From Mytilisepta virgata (taxonomy: Eukaryota > Mollusca > Bivalvia > Mytilida > Mytilidae): a DNA stretch of 64,000 nucleotides. Under the pieces are notes generated by a model. It did no database searches and had not been told where the DNA came from. It saw only the letters and a list, made by a program, of their open reading frames with translations. Shown piece by piece: positions 32,207 through 43,305 of the stretch (positions within the stretch are counted from its first letter, which is position 1; the number at the start of each line of letters is the position of its first letter). Both the position numbers and the translations under genes were made by a program. The DNA lies in contig CM051513.1 in the NCBI GenBank assembly GCA_028015205.1, positions 44,520,841-44,584,840 of the forward strand, given 5' to 3'.

Positions 32207-32674
32207 AGACCATATTATACACCATGGTCGTCTCAACTTCCATCCTCATTTACGGGTAAAACTTAGGCACCAATGCATAAACTCTAGGATGACATTTATT
32301 TGTCTGAACATTTATTAATTATATTTTTGGACCTACTTTAGTCCTTCCCAGAGTGTGGCTTTTGTTCACCTATTGCAGACCTGTGATGACCTTAGTGTGC
32401 CGTTACAACACCTCGAGTTATTCGAGTTATTGTCTCTTTAACATACTCTCCATTACTTTTTAATTTTCTATGACATAGCTTTATATTTTCAAGAAATTGA
32501 ATCTAATAGATCTGTTGGAAATTAGCGCAGTTCAACTGAATGTTCATTAAAAATATGTACATTTTAAGGGCATCGACCTGTGCAATACAAGGAAAGAAGC
32601 CTGGTATGTTTAGATATTTAGAATTTAGACAATAACATAAATCTATACTTCGACCACGTATTGAGATGTTTAAT
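32207..32674. other. Transposon interior between the array and the integrase 3' exon
   Basis: AT-rich, no supported feature. It would contain the 3' UTR of the integrase gene. Confidence 0.4.
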
Positions 32675-34992
32675 TTATATGTTATTTAGAATATGTCGTC
32701 TCAAATGTTTGTAAAGCTGAATAGCTGATTTCGTATCAGATGGGGGGTCCAATGCTTCCAACAGCATGCGCAAACAACACACATCATATATATCTTTGTC
32801 GCATGGATATTCTTCATTGATACATTCATCTGCACAGCACTCAATCGTGGTTTGGGAAACTTCTTTCAGTTGGTCTGTTCTTCCTACCATCTCTGGAGTG
32901 TTAAATAATAGAAATGGACGCCCAGCGGGACAGTTCATGTTGCGATATGTTTGAATCCGATGACTGTTCCAAATCTGTGCTACATCATTCAGACCAGACT
33001 GAAAATTAAAAAAAAGATTTATAGCATATATTTTTATAAATATAAAGGTAAGTATAAGGTGACAGTACCCAAATTGCGACGTTTTTTTTACAGTTTTTCC
33101 ATGCGATCATTTATATACGAACTTGATTATAATGTTTATTATATGTACACTTTGTAGATACACCCTAGATGTATCTATTTTTTTCAAATAGAATAGATAT
33201 CAAGCTATCTTGAATGCCAGAAAACTAGCTTTGAAATTATATGGGAAGGGTCCAATAATCTTCCGTGGACAGTACCCAAATTGCAACGACGTTTTTGAAA
33301 TTGTGTATATGAGACACGAGGTGCCCCTGATCATGACAGCATGAAAATATTACAAAATAATGCAGTCAGAGGTACCAAAACTGTGCCACGACCTTCAAAA
33401 ATGAAAGCGTAGTGCGATCGTTGTGTTCGTGATGTAGTGGGGGCTTTTAAAAGGTTTGATAGTATAAGTTGTCCGCTCTAAGGCGACTAGATATCGGTTC
33501 TTAGAGGGTGAAGAAATTAATTGGAACGTGAGGCGCAGCCGAACGTTCCAATACATTTCTGAACCCTCTAAGAACTGATATCTAGTCACCAGAGCGGACA
33601 ACATTTTTGTGTGTACTCGGAATTGAACTTTTATAACAAATGCATGCCGATCTATATTTCATTGCTGAATAATTACACAAATCAGCTATTGTGCTTCGAG
33701 TGATTCGGCTTTTACATTAACAATGATACTGCATAGCCGCTACAAATTATGCAATTCTATTCAATGTATGTAGGTCACACCTGCAACATCAAAGCGAACT
33801 ATGAAGAGATGACGCGGTGCGATCAATAATGTGGCCAGACATCAAAGAGTAAATTTATGAATGGGGATAAAAATAGAACATATTTTACCCACCGTGTAAC
33901 AAATTCACATTGAGTTTTAGCGGGCGGACAATAACCAATCAGCAATGGACAAATCGCCATACGTACGCACAATATACTGTTTGACAGTTATCGAACGGAG
34001 AATGACTTGACTATACATGTCAGATGAGGAGAATTTAATTGGAATAAATATATAAATTAATACATTCGTATAATTCACATTTAACACTTGTTTAGTATTT
34101 TGTCCATTTTTTACTCTTATTATTTTGTATTAAAAGGGTTATGTTTGAAAAGAAACATATTTACCTGGATTAAATTCAGGAAACAAAAGCGTATCAAATT
34201 TTTGTCAAGAATATCACCACTAAATATTCCGTCATCTTTTAACCCCGTAAATACATCCATCCAATACTGGGAACATTCTCGTCTTAATGTTGACCACCAG
34301 GCCTCTATCCTCTGGTTTGCAATGCTTTTGCCATATACAAAACTGTTTTTTGATAAAGAGTCATCATGGGCCTGTCGCATTAGTCTTTGCATTACTTCAA
34401 CATTCACATTTTCTGTTCCTCTATCGGCTCTAACCATTACAGGACATCCCCCATGTTGTTTTACTGCTTTTACAAAATAGCAAGCTATCTGTTTTGGATC
34501 TTTATTGGTTTTACCTGCCTTTAGCCATACTATGTATCTAGAAAAACCATCTATGCAACCACTTATTCCGATGCCATATGGAACTAATTTATCATAACCG
34601 TCTATGTGCCAGCACCAGTTTGGACCTCTACTCCTGTATGCTCGACGTTGTAAGCGCCTTCTTCGTCTAGCATTTATGCCAACAGGATCGAGAATGTGCA
34701 ACAAATTTCTCACAGTCTCTCGGCTTACAATAAGCCCTCCTTGTAAACACTTCTGATGCATCCATCTATACCCGTTTAAACGGCCGACTTCAGCAAGTTC
34801 CTTTTCGATAAACAGGGCTACATCAAGAATGTCGTTTTTGTTTTTTCTTCGATAAAGGCGTAGTTGTTTAAGAATTCTCTTAAGATGTCTTTTACTATAT
34901 ATTATTCCATGTCTTTGGGCCAGGCACCACAATATTTCGTCCTGAGTAAAACCGAGACTGAAATAACTTGATATCAGATCATTTCGATCCAT
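32675..34992 (-). CDS. IS3-like DDE integrase/transposase, two exons, 383 aa
   Basis: Exon 1 is 34992-34165 (276 codons); GT at 34164-34163; intron to an acceptor TTTTCAG; exon 2 is 32998-32675 (107 codons plus stop). Both junctions are phase 0, and the join turns LNLIQ into a continuous C-terminal domain (SGLNDVAQIWNSHRI, PAGRP). Residues 1-50 form a helix-turn-helix-like DNA-binding region. Residues 70-125 resemble the HTH_21 region of IS3 (LNGYRWMHQKC, RRRRRLQ). The rve catalytic core has D131 (HIDGYDKL), D190 (VRADRGTEN) and E230 (NQRIEAWW). The start lies 18 bp from the right TIR, so its promoter must overlap the TIR. It should cut and insert this transposon. No frame damage is seen. Confidence 0.85.
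32999..34164 (-). other. Intron of the integrase gene (1166 bp) containing a foldback MITE
   Basis: GT (34164-34163) to AG (33000-32999) on the minus strand. A motif GACAGTACCCAAATTGC occurs twice (about 33061 and 33265). Holds the inverted-repeat element at 33468-33602. Confidence 0.75.
33468..33602. mobile_element. 135-bp foldback MITE-like element in the integrase intron
   Basis: Inverted ends GTTGTCCGCTCT (33468-33479) and AGAGCGGACAAC (33591-33602). Pairing extends inwards with few mismatches through GACTAGATATC / GATATCTAGTC and CTTAGAGGGT / ACCCTCTAAG, and again around TTGGAACGT / ACGTTCCAA. Almost the whole element folds on itself. No clear target duplication. Confidence 0.75.
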
Positions 34993-35009
34993 TTTGTAAT
35001 TTCAAAACG

Positions 35010-35358
35010 AGTCTAAAGTGTGCATAATGAGTAATACAGAAGTCAATTCCGGAAAGGGACAGAATTTGTCATGGCGATATAGAAAGTCGCCGTGGCGAGG
35101 TAGTAAGTCGCCGTGGCGAGATAGTAAGTCGCCGTGGCGAGATAGTAAGTCGCCGTGGCGAGATAGTAAGTCGCCGTGGCGAGATAGTAAGTCGCCGTGG
35201 CGAGATAAGAAGTCGCCGTGGCGAGATAGTAAGTCGCCGTGGCGAGATAGTAAGTCGCCGTGGCGAGATAGTAAGTCGCCGTGGCGAGATACCAAGTCGC
35301 CGTGGCGAGATAGATATATTTTTTTTAATTTCGAAATGTCCCTTATGGGCTTTCGTAG
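35010..35358 (-). repeat. Right terminal inverted repeat with 21-bp minisatellite (12 units)
   Basis: Reverse complement of the left TIR, identical in the outer unique segment and in the inner 58 bp, with 12 rather than 16 units (84 bp less). Confidence 0.95.
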
Positions 35359-35362
35359 AAAT

Positions 35363-38039
35363 CAGATTAAACAAAGAAAAAAAAATAATAATACAAAATT
35401 ATGAATTTGAATAAAAAAAAAAAAAATTATGAATTTGAATAAAAAAAAAATACAAAAGACACACACTATATTTTGAATTAAAAAAATCTCAAGATTTCAA
35501 GGCTAAATATGTGATAATTCCAAAAAAAAACAAAATAATGAAATAGTTAATAAATGTAAGTAAAGAATTGGAATAATAAAAAAAAAATAATCTACATGTA
35601 ACATTTGGGATCAATATAAAAACTTTCATACCTACCAGAAATATTTACAAGTCATCAATTCTTATTATGATAACGAACTTTCTCTGGGAAAATCTTCCGA
35701 CTTATTGATAATCTCAGCATCAGTGTCCTATAAATCTAACTTCTAACGACAAGTTATGTTTTGATAACTTTGGTTCATGTATATCAGAATCCAAAAGTAA
35801 CAACTTTACAATTTTGTTAGTCGAAGTACTACAGATTTATGATAATAAAGGGAAATGTCATGAAATAAATGACCACAAATACCATCAATTAACCTTCCCT
35901 TAATTTCAGAATTGTTAATACAAGACCGATGTACTTCCTTCTACAAATAAAACTACATCTGCATTTTCAAGACTCTCACGGTTATCTACAACTCTACAAA
36001 ATGATCAAAGACACATTTGTGATGCATTATGCGTAGCTTTCAAATTTGATGTTTAATGAAACTAGCGGAGACCTTAAAATCTTATTAACAATTTCATACA
36101 AAAGTACCTAAAATTATTTCTAGTATTATCATTATTGCGCTACAGCATCATTTGTGTGAATCATATAAAATTATCTTTGAATTCGATCTTATTTGTCCCA
36201 AACTCCAAATTTTCTTATCAACATGAACAACATTCCTCAGACACATATTAATATAAATAAATCAATATATAAATTACATAGTTAATTAATGCAATAAAAT
36301 CCTATAAGCGAATTACCCACATAAACACGCGTAGCTTACATAAGACATACAAGACATTAAACAATAATGCAACTAAAATTATAATGTCTGTACAAAAATA
36401 TATAATTGTTCAATAATGTCATTTAAAAAAAATAAAATGTCACTTTTTTACTTTCTTCGTATTTTATTATTTCGTACGTCAATGAATAATGGCGAAACAA
36501 TTGTCACACACGTATAAACGGGAATAGCGAAATAATTTTCACATATTCTGAAACTTCTCTACCATCAGACATTATCGTATCCAAACTTTTGTAGACAAAG
36601 TGGCGAAACAATTTTCACACACATATGAACGTGAATAGCGAAACAATTTTCAAATACTCAAATTCCTCAACTCACATACATGTTATTGTATTAAAGGTGG
36701 TGGTCTTTTACGGACGTGCTCTCTGGGTTTTGGCGACAAATCATTCTCGGTGATGGAAGGTTATGATAGGACTCGGCTTGAAGTTCATTCAGAGCAAGAA
36801 ACTCGGGACTCAAACGTGAAAAAGTATACTTATCGGAATTTTCCTGTTGGTATAAAAATGTAGACTCTGATGTATCATTACAGGTATCTTAATCAGGACA
36901 ACTCAATGTAACAATAGCGTGCCAATGCACACATACTTGAAAAAGCAATAAAATAAAACTATTCACACATACAAAAGGTCATGAAAGTTCAGGAAACATA
37001 CCATATAGCGCGACAATTCGCACATACAATAAAATAGATAATAATAAACAAAGTAACTTGCAGAGTCTGTTGCAAAATTTCAGATATTGTCTTTACCAAG
37101 GAATTTTCCAACACAAAATGATCATTAGCAATAAATATTTCACAGTTTAGAGAATTTTAATAACCACAATCGGGAAAGTTCGGGACCTGGATGTACGCCA
37201 TCTAAATATCCACTAAAAGAGTAAGAACAAAAGGAATGTTTGTATTCCCCTGCTTACGTGACTGCACAAGATCGTTTGATAAACTCGGAGAATGTACATA
37301 TAACATACGATTAATATCTCAAATGTGTTTATTTAACATCTCTTATCTAAGCATGAAGACAAACATCATCTTCACGAAATTGTTCAGGGTTTGGGTGGTT
37401 ATGAAATACGTTCCACCAATATATAGAGTAAACTGGAACTTCTACAAAAACAAGTTTAACCTGTTCAAACATACGGACAAAAAACTAAATTTCCTTAAAA
37501 ATTGAATAAATGTTATTAACGCTGTCATTGTTTGAATTTTTTAACGAAATATAACCATACTTGTCTTTCTTCGTAAAATCATTTGTCCCAAGCCACACAA
37601 ATATAGTGATGTGACGATATCCCCGTGCAAGGTTGTCGAGATTCTTTTTTGCTGTCCGATAAAATAACAGGAACACTAGTAAAAGATGGCAGTTTGTCAG
37701 TTTTTAACAATTGTTTGCGTATATTATTCATTCACACAATTAGAAATTGACACATTAAATTCCAATAAAATAATTAGTTCTTCACCATTTCATATTCGTA
37801 TTTTCCCACTTGCTTGGCTAGAGGTAATAATTAATAAAAAAAAAAATATAAAAACTAATTCTCCATTTTTAAAACTACATGATTATACATTCAATACCGA
37901 ATCTCCAATCCCCCTCCAAAGCTACACGCGTTTCATCTTAACTCCCTTAAGACATGCATATTCAACAGATAAGAAGGCGTGTCAAAATGATTATAATGAC
38001 AAGCTAATATACACACATGAAACATGCTTAACTGATTTC
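35363..38039. other. AT-rich right flank, no gene recognised
   Basis: A 26-base tandem duplication with A tracts lies at 35395-35450. A GCGAAACAATTTTCACAC motif recurs at 36490-36660. ORFs at 37236-37505, 37485-37676 and 37686-38099 have no recognisable similarity; the last runs into the SINE. Confidence 0.45.
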
Positions 38040-38364
38040 ATTAACCAGTATCAAAATGATAAATATAACACATATCAGGACGAGAACATGTTGATATGAT
38101 AATGAATATGATCCCTGCTTTGTACTAGACCGATAAGCTAAGTCGGATTTTTAATGTGCTAGCTCGCGAGCTAACTGTCCGCAGGAAGACATATCACCTC
38201 ACTCGGACATATTATACTGAACTCCGGTCCGACCAGTCATTGCTCTTATTCCTAGATGCCGAATGCACAAATACCAAATTGTCTTTGGTTTGACCCGGCC
38301 GGGGATCGAACCCGCGACCTTCCGCACTCTGGGCGAGCACTCTACCACGAGACCACCGAGGCGG
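38040..38364 (-). mobile_element. tRNA-headed SINE with a GTTCTCGTCCTGA core motif
   Basis: Minus-strand head from 38364: CCGCCTCGGTGGTCTCG with an A-box-like TGGTCTCGTGGTAGAGTG (38339-38356) and a perfect B box GGGTTCGATCCC (38302-38313), so the promoter is tRNA-derived. A body of about 200 bp follows, ending near GTTCTCGTCCTGA (38077-38089), a motif also present at 51834 in another tail. The 3' end is approximate. Confidence 0.75.
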
Positions 38365-39468
38365 TTAATTTCTATCGATCTTTGCGTAAATAATCGGCTG
38401 ATTGAAAAGTTGACAAAAGAGAAGATAAAGGTAACATACGATGTACCTGGACGGTTATAGCAAGGTCACGATATCTCGATAAATGAATTGTCAACAAAGA
38501 TCCGTCAGAGATTCCAAAGGACAAAATGTAAACAAAAAGAAATTTAATTTGACGCGACTTCAAACAGTTAACGTACTACATATGGCAAGATAGATGGTAA
38601 AAATAAGTAAATATATTTGACGTTTAGTTGTATAGTTAACGTACAATGTATAATATAGGTGTACTGCAAAAGAATTTGACATTAATTCAATGGGGGCGGA
38701 GAGAAATATGAGGCTCAAAATCGGGAAATTAAAAAAAATTCGTTAAAATTTTCTAAAACCGATATTTCTGGCAATACAGTAATCAGACTGGTTTTTATTT
38801 GGGGAAAATTATATTGGCCATGGACATCTGGTAGTAAAATATTGCAGAATTCTCAGTTTCTATATTGTGCATATAATTCCTTGTAATTATCTTAACTTTG
38901 AACATTCCTTGCAGCTTGACATTTTGATATCCACATATCAAGTGTGATAATGGTGACTAATTTTCTGATTTAGAACTATATACTTACAGTAGGGGTCTCT
39001 GCAGGAACACGCATCTGATTCCCATTTGGAGTCCGTGTTAGGACATTACTTTGTATTGGAAGGTAAGACTGGGTTTGGTGGAGTTTGAGGCATTGTTTTC
39101 AGGTGTTTGTATTGGGTTCTGTGGTACTTGTGTTTGGTTCACTTGTACTTGTCTTAGTTTCTGTGGTACTAAGTAGTTGGATTCCGTTAAATATGTTTTT
39201 AACGCCGGCGTCGTTTCCTATAAAATTTCCTCAGTTCTACTTGCTCTTGGATTATTGTTTTGGTTTTCAACATTTTAGGCCAAAGCACAACTGATTAGTC
39301 GTAAATCGACGAAATGTCCACATCTTGTGCATCACAATTAATATCAAAGAATTTTATTCTACTGACTGATGTTAATGTTTGAACCGTATTTTGTTCTTTT
39401 GTTGTAGTTTTTACTTCACATGTACATGTGTAACATCACTAGTTCTGTCCATAGTTTATTGTTTGTAG
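38365..39468. other. Nothing recognised
   Basis: AT-rich. The plus-strand ORF at 39085-39294 is Val/Leu-rich without similarity I recognise. Confidence 0.4.
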
Positions 39469-39684
39469 CTATTCTTGTGTACCATTAGATCTATTTTCTT
39501 CTACTAATGTTGACACAGATGTATTACGATTAATCTTGTTAGCATGATAAAGTCGACTGAATTCCAAAGTCCAAGAAGTGTGTGCAGTAAGTCCTAAATT
39601 CTTAAGGTCAGCGACATAGCGGTCTTTCTTCCATTTCCTAGTGCTTTCATGAACAGAGTCAGCTTCACGTTTACGACCACTCAT
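39469..39684 (-). CDS. Small basic hypothetical protein or first exon (71 aa)
   Basis: Starts MSGRKREADSVHESTRKWKK; highly charged N-terminus followed by KNLGLTAHTSWTLEFSRLY. Composition and codon use look more coding-like than the surroundings. Could be a first exon of a transposon or host gene; no partner exon could be tied to it. An alternative upstream ATG at 39705 adds seven residues. Confidence 0.3.
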   Translation of the reverse strand: MSGRKREADSVHESTRKWKKDRYVADLKNLGLTAHTSWTLEFSRLYHANKINRNTSVSTLVEENRSNGTQE

Positions 39685-39705
39685 TTTGGAATGATACAAG
39701 ATCAA

Positions 39706-40352
39706 TAGAGTTCATTTATAAATTACAGTCACCTCTAACCACTAAGATGATATCATTGTTGAACGTAATATCCATTATCTAATGTTAAAAAATGATGAGA
39801 TTAACAATTTGACTAGAATTACGTGCAGTCACATGGTAGGATTTCGTATAGGGTTTCATGGGCACAATAAGGAAATGTTTTATTTTTTATCAATCTGATT
39901 TATTTTAATTCTACACTGACATTAGCTGAAGTTTAACTAAAAGAAGGAAACTCGACTTCACGCAGACATCTCAGTTGAAGATTTTAGACCTAGATCCTGA
40001 GAAATCACACCAGTTTGTGTGTATGATGACACAACACCATAGAGGCTCGTTTATGTTAATTGTTGGGTTGTACTGTCAAAGGCAGTTGCTATCCACACCA
40101 AAACCTCGAATAAATTAATCCAACAGTCATCAGAAACAGTTTTTGTGCAAAATTCCAGCGGACAAACATTTTCTATGACCAAAATACTAAGTATGTTGCG
40201 AAACAGCTCATGCGACAATAGATAACAAGAAAAATAAATGGAAATGGTGAGCTGTCAAAAGGGGCGTAAAACGACTAAAATGTTTGAAAAACACAAGTCG
40301 AACAAAACCAAATATAAAATCGTAAAAACAACAACAAACTAAAAAGTTTTAA
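39706..40352. other. Nothing recognised
   Basis: AT-rich, no supported ORF or repeat. Confidence 0.4.
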
Positions 40353-40393
40353 ATACTCAACGTTTCGACCAATATGGTCTTGATCACGAGCAT
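40353..40393 (-). ncRNA. Hammerhead-ribozyme-like relic of a Penelope-like element tail
   Basis: The minus strand reads CTCGTGATCAAGACC, AUAU loop, GGTCGAAACGTTGAG. A 5-bp helix II (GACC/GGTC plus neighbours) and the GAAAC core are intact. The CUGAUGA core reads GTGATCA, two changes from consensus. Penelope-like elements are known to carry minimal type I hammerheads at this place. Likely inactive. Confidence 0.4.
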
Positions 40394-40409
40394 GTAAAAA
40401 ATAAAAATG

Positions 40410-40464
40410 AAAAGGTGTTGACTCTTTGAAACCCTCGCTGGGTTTCAAAGAGTCAACACCTTTT
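40410..40464. repeat. 25-bp perfect inverted repeat, 5-base loop
   Basis: Arms 40410-40434 and 40440-40464, loop TCGCT. Located just before the repeat that starts with TTAGCTCACC. May be a hairpin terminus of either neighbour. Confidence 0.9.
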
Positions 40465-40465
40465 T

Positions 40466-41972
40466 ATTAGCTCACCTTTCCTAAAGGGAAATGTGAGCTT
40501 TTGCCATCACTTTGCGTCCGTCCTCGTCGTTAACAATTTTTCAAACATCTTCTCCTGTGAAACTACTGAATGGATTTGGATAAGACCTAGCATGATTGTT
40601 CCTTAGGATATCCTGCACAAAGTTTATGCTTTGATTTTCGATCCGTCGAAAAACTTCACCACTGTTTCTAAAAACAGAACATAGGGGTCAAACAACAGTT
40701 TTTCGCAAATATCTCAAAAATCATTAGGTTACGGCAAATTCTGCAGGTTGAAAGTGTTCAGCATGATGAGAGCTACCTGTGTGCTGATTTTCGTGAAAAT
40801 CTGTCAACTGATGTTAGAGTTATTGCCCTATTTTGACATTGTTAGCTTTTTTTTTGTTATTTCAAAAATCTTCTCTGAAACTACAATTCAAAATCAAAAT
40901 AAAACTTGGTAAGATTGTTCCTTAGGGTATCCTGCAAAAAGGTTAATGCTTGGATTTTTGATTGGTCGAAAAACATGTCCGCCCTTACTAAAAATAGAAC
41001 ATAGGGATCAAAATGCTGTTTTTTGCTATTCCTGAATCATAGAAAGAAAATGAAGATGAAAGCTACTTTTAAGGTAAACATGGTATCCCGAGTTGAATGG
41101 TGATGATGAAAGTTTGTTTTGGAAGGCCATTTTTTACACTTGCTCGGATTTCAACAATATTTGGTTTTTAAAACATGGTATCCTTAGTGAATGGTGATGA
41201 TGAGATCTTTGGTATGGAGCATCTATGGGAGGTCCCTATTGTGACGCTCGTTCGCTTTGCTCACTCACCAAAAAAAACTTCATATTGCGGGTTATGGCTG
41301 ATATTTGACAATATCAGAAAAACTCTAACTTACCCTACAATTTAACATTGACCCCTTAAGTAGGTAACTGTGGTATTTTTGACCAACAATTAACATTTTC
41401 TTAATGTACACTTCAAAACAAGTAATTTGACATGTTAGAACCCTACCTTACCCTTAAATTTAAAATCAAACCCTTTTTGACCCCTTAAGTAGATTATGGT
41501 AACATAATTTTTGTCGAATATTTACCAAAATCAATAGTGTTTGTATCTATCATAAAGAAACATTGTGTACAAATTTGGTGGACATCTACTGAATAGAACA
41601 GAAGTTGATGTCTGGAAACCCTACAATTACCAAAATCACTGACTTTTGTATAAAAAAAAAGTTTTTCACCCATAATTCTTGTTGAATATATACCAAAACC
41701 AATAGATGTCTGTATCTTCCATTAAGAAATATTGTGTTAAAATTTGGTTGACATTTTAATAGTAGAACAAAAGTTAATTTCTGAAAACCATATAATTCTC
41801 AAAATCCCTGAGTTTAAAAAAACAACTTTTACCGAAAATTCTTGTCGTATACTACCGGTAACCAAAATCAATATCCCATAAAGACATATTGTGTTGAAAT
41901 TTGGTCAACATCTATTGAGTTTATGGACAGATGATGGACACAAAGTGATAGCAAAATCTCACCCTAACTGAC
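40466..41972. repeat. Repeat region bounded by inverted copies of a GTGAGC...CACTTTG motif
   Basis: Left end (plus) TTAGCTCACC...GTGAGCTTTTGCCATCACTTTGCGTCC. The right end, on the minus strand, reads GGTGAGATTTTGCTATCACTTTGTGTCC at 41972-41930. Between them, ~200-300-bp blocks recur (GATTGTTCCTTAGG.TATCCTGCA at 40596 and 40914; AATATATACCAAAA..AATAG at 41520 and 41680). I recall this GAAGGG..TGAGC / CACTTTGCGTCCG family as abundant in bivalves. No ORF. Confidence 0.6.
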
Positions 41973-42018
41973 AGTGATTTCTACGCAAAAACATAATAGC
42001 GTTTTAGTAAATATATAC

Positions 42019-43305
42019 CTTTTGCCGTACTTGATTTCTCCAATTGGTGAAGCTGGTGGACCCAAATGTGAAACATTCCACCACCTTGCTGCCTTGTACA
42101 GCCCAACCAGAATTTTTCAAGATCTGTGTAATTTGTGTCTAAAAGAAAAACAGAAAAGGACATCTTAATTATTGATAGTGTATTCAAATGTGAACTGGAT
42201 ACTTGGTGCTGAAAGTGGACATAAACAAAATAAAAAGGAGAAGTAAAGAAAGGAATTCTTATGCAGTTGTATCTGATTGACCATCAGGTTGCTTAAAATC
42301 CACAATCTTAATTTATAACTGTCTGAACGATGACAGCAGCATGCATGACATTTCCTGCTTTAAAAATATGATTTTAGGCTTTTAAAATTGTTACATTAAA
42401 ATGGAAATAAGGGTATTTTATTTGAAAGATTTGCAGACGTCAATGTGAGAATTTACTCTCAAATAATGGCTATAACATGTCACCCGAGTAAAACTCAATT
42501 TTCTGCAGTACAATATCCACCAATTGACATCCACAACAGTTCAAATATAATACAGTTATCTCCTAAATGTCTGAAATCTTATTTAAAAAAAAAACAAATG
42601 AGAAAATTGACAAATAAGCCAGCTGCCAGGAAATAACTCCTACATAAGGGAAGTAACACATGTAAACTGAAGAGGGAAAACATTTTACCAGTATTACATA
42701 TGCATGCTTATAACATGTAAATCACTAATTAAATACAGTAAGGATACCAACATTCCAAAATTAATTGACTGGGCATCAAATGATTATTCATCGTTTAAAA
42801 AAAAAACAACTTGAAATTCCAAACAACTTAATAAGGGAGATAACCATTACCTTGATTTATTTTCAAAGGAAGTTACATTGGGACATTGGGGCATGGAGTA
42901 TGAAAAACTTATCACTTAGGTTAACATGATATTACATATTTTAAATAATTTCCTTTGCACTTAATTATCACATTTATTTGCCCCCTGATTTTTTAAAAAG
43001 TTTCATATTAACATAGGGCTGTTCCATTAAAGCATCATACATTGCACCCAGGAAAGGCACTTTGAAATCACTTCCAAGGTTGGGTGTCTAAACCATCTTT
43101 ACCGAATGAAAATATAGCAGAAAAAAGTAAAATTGCTACTATTGGTGGTTACCCTATTATCAAAGTGCCTTCCCTGGGTACCATGTATGTTTAAATGGAA
43201 CAGCCCATAGATTGTTTTGCTCATAAATACCTTCAATTCTTCATCCTCATGTGAAATCCATGGGTACTTGAAAAATTTTGATTTTAGAAGTGCAGTCAGA
43301 GGTTT
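42019..43305 (-). CDS. Two putative minus-strand exons of an unknown gene
   Basis: Exon 43305-43231: acceptor GTTTGTAG, 75 nt, 25 codons, donor GTATTT; peptide includes FFKYPWISHEDEELK. Exon 42138-42019: polypyrimidine acceptor TTTCTTTTAG, 120 nt, 40 codons, donor GTATAT; peptide includes NSGWAVQGSKVVECFTFG. Both are phase 0, so they join in frame. Neither has a start or stop; flanking exons were not found. The product is not recognised. A MITE (43016-43206) sits in the intron. Confidence 0.35.
43016..43206. mobile_element. 191-bp MITE with ~50-bp inverted ends
   Basis: Inverted ends GGGCTGTTCCATT (43016) and AATGGAACAGCCC (43206), with similarity continuing through CATACATTG.ACCCAGG and GGCACTTTGA. 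ATA occurs on both sides (43013-43015 and 43207-43209), possibly a 3-bp or TA target duplication. No ORF. Superfamily not determined. Confidence 0.85.

Larger units (their letters stand above)
27038..35358. mobile_element. 8.3-kb DNA transposon encoding an IS3-like integrase and a HECT-domain protein
   Basis: Terminal inverted repeats 27038-27470 (433 bp) and 35010-35358 (349 bp) start with CTACGAAAGCCCATAAGGG and are identical except that the right one has exactly four fewer 21-bp units. AAAT flanks both ends (27034-27037, 35359-35362), a probable 4-bp target duplication. Contents: HECT-like protein gene (+, 28460-30304), 77-bp tandem repeats, a 74-bp hairpin, an internal minisatellite array, and a two-exon DDE integrase gene (-, 34992-32675). 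All coding frames are open. The integrase resembles bacterial IS3-family transposases, and the eukaryotic IS3EU superfamily is my best guess. Element boundaries are firm; the 4-bp duplication could be chance. Confidence 0.85.

Noticed and set aside
34088..34480. Plus-strand 130-codon ORF
   Set aside because: Antisense of the integrase exon.
36480..36660. lac-operator-like GCGAAACAATTTTCACAC repeats
   Set aside because: Chance similarity in wording; a short local repeat in eukaryotic AT-rich DNA.
37686..38099. 137-codon plus-strand ORF
   Set aside because: AT-rich composition, no recognisable domain, and its 3' end is the antisense of a SINE.
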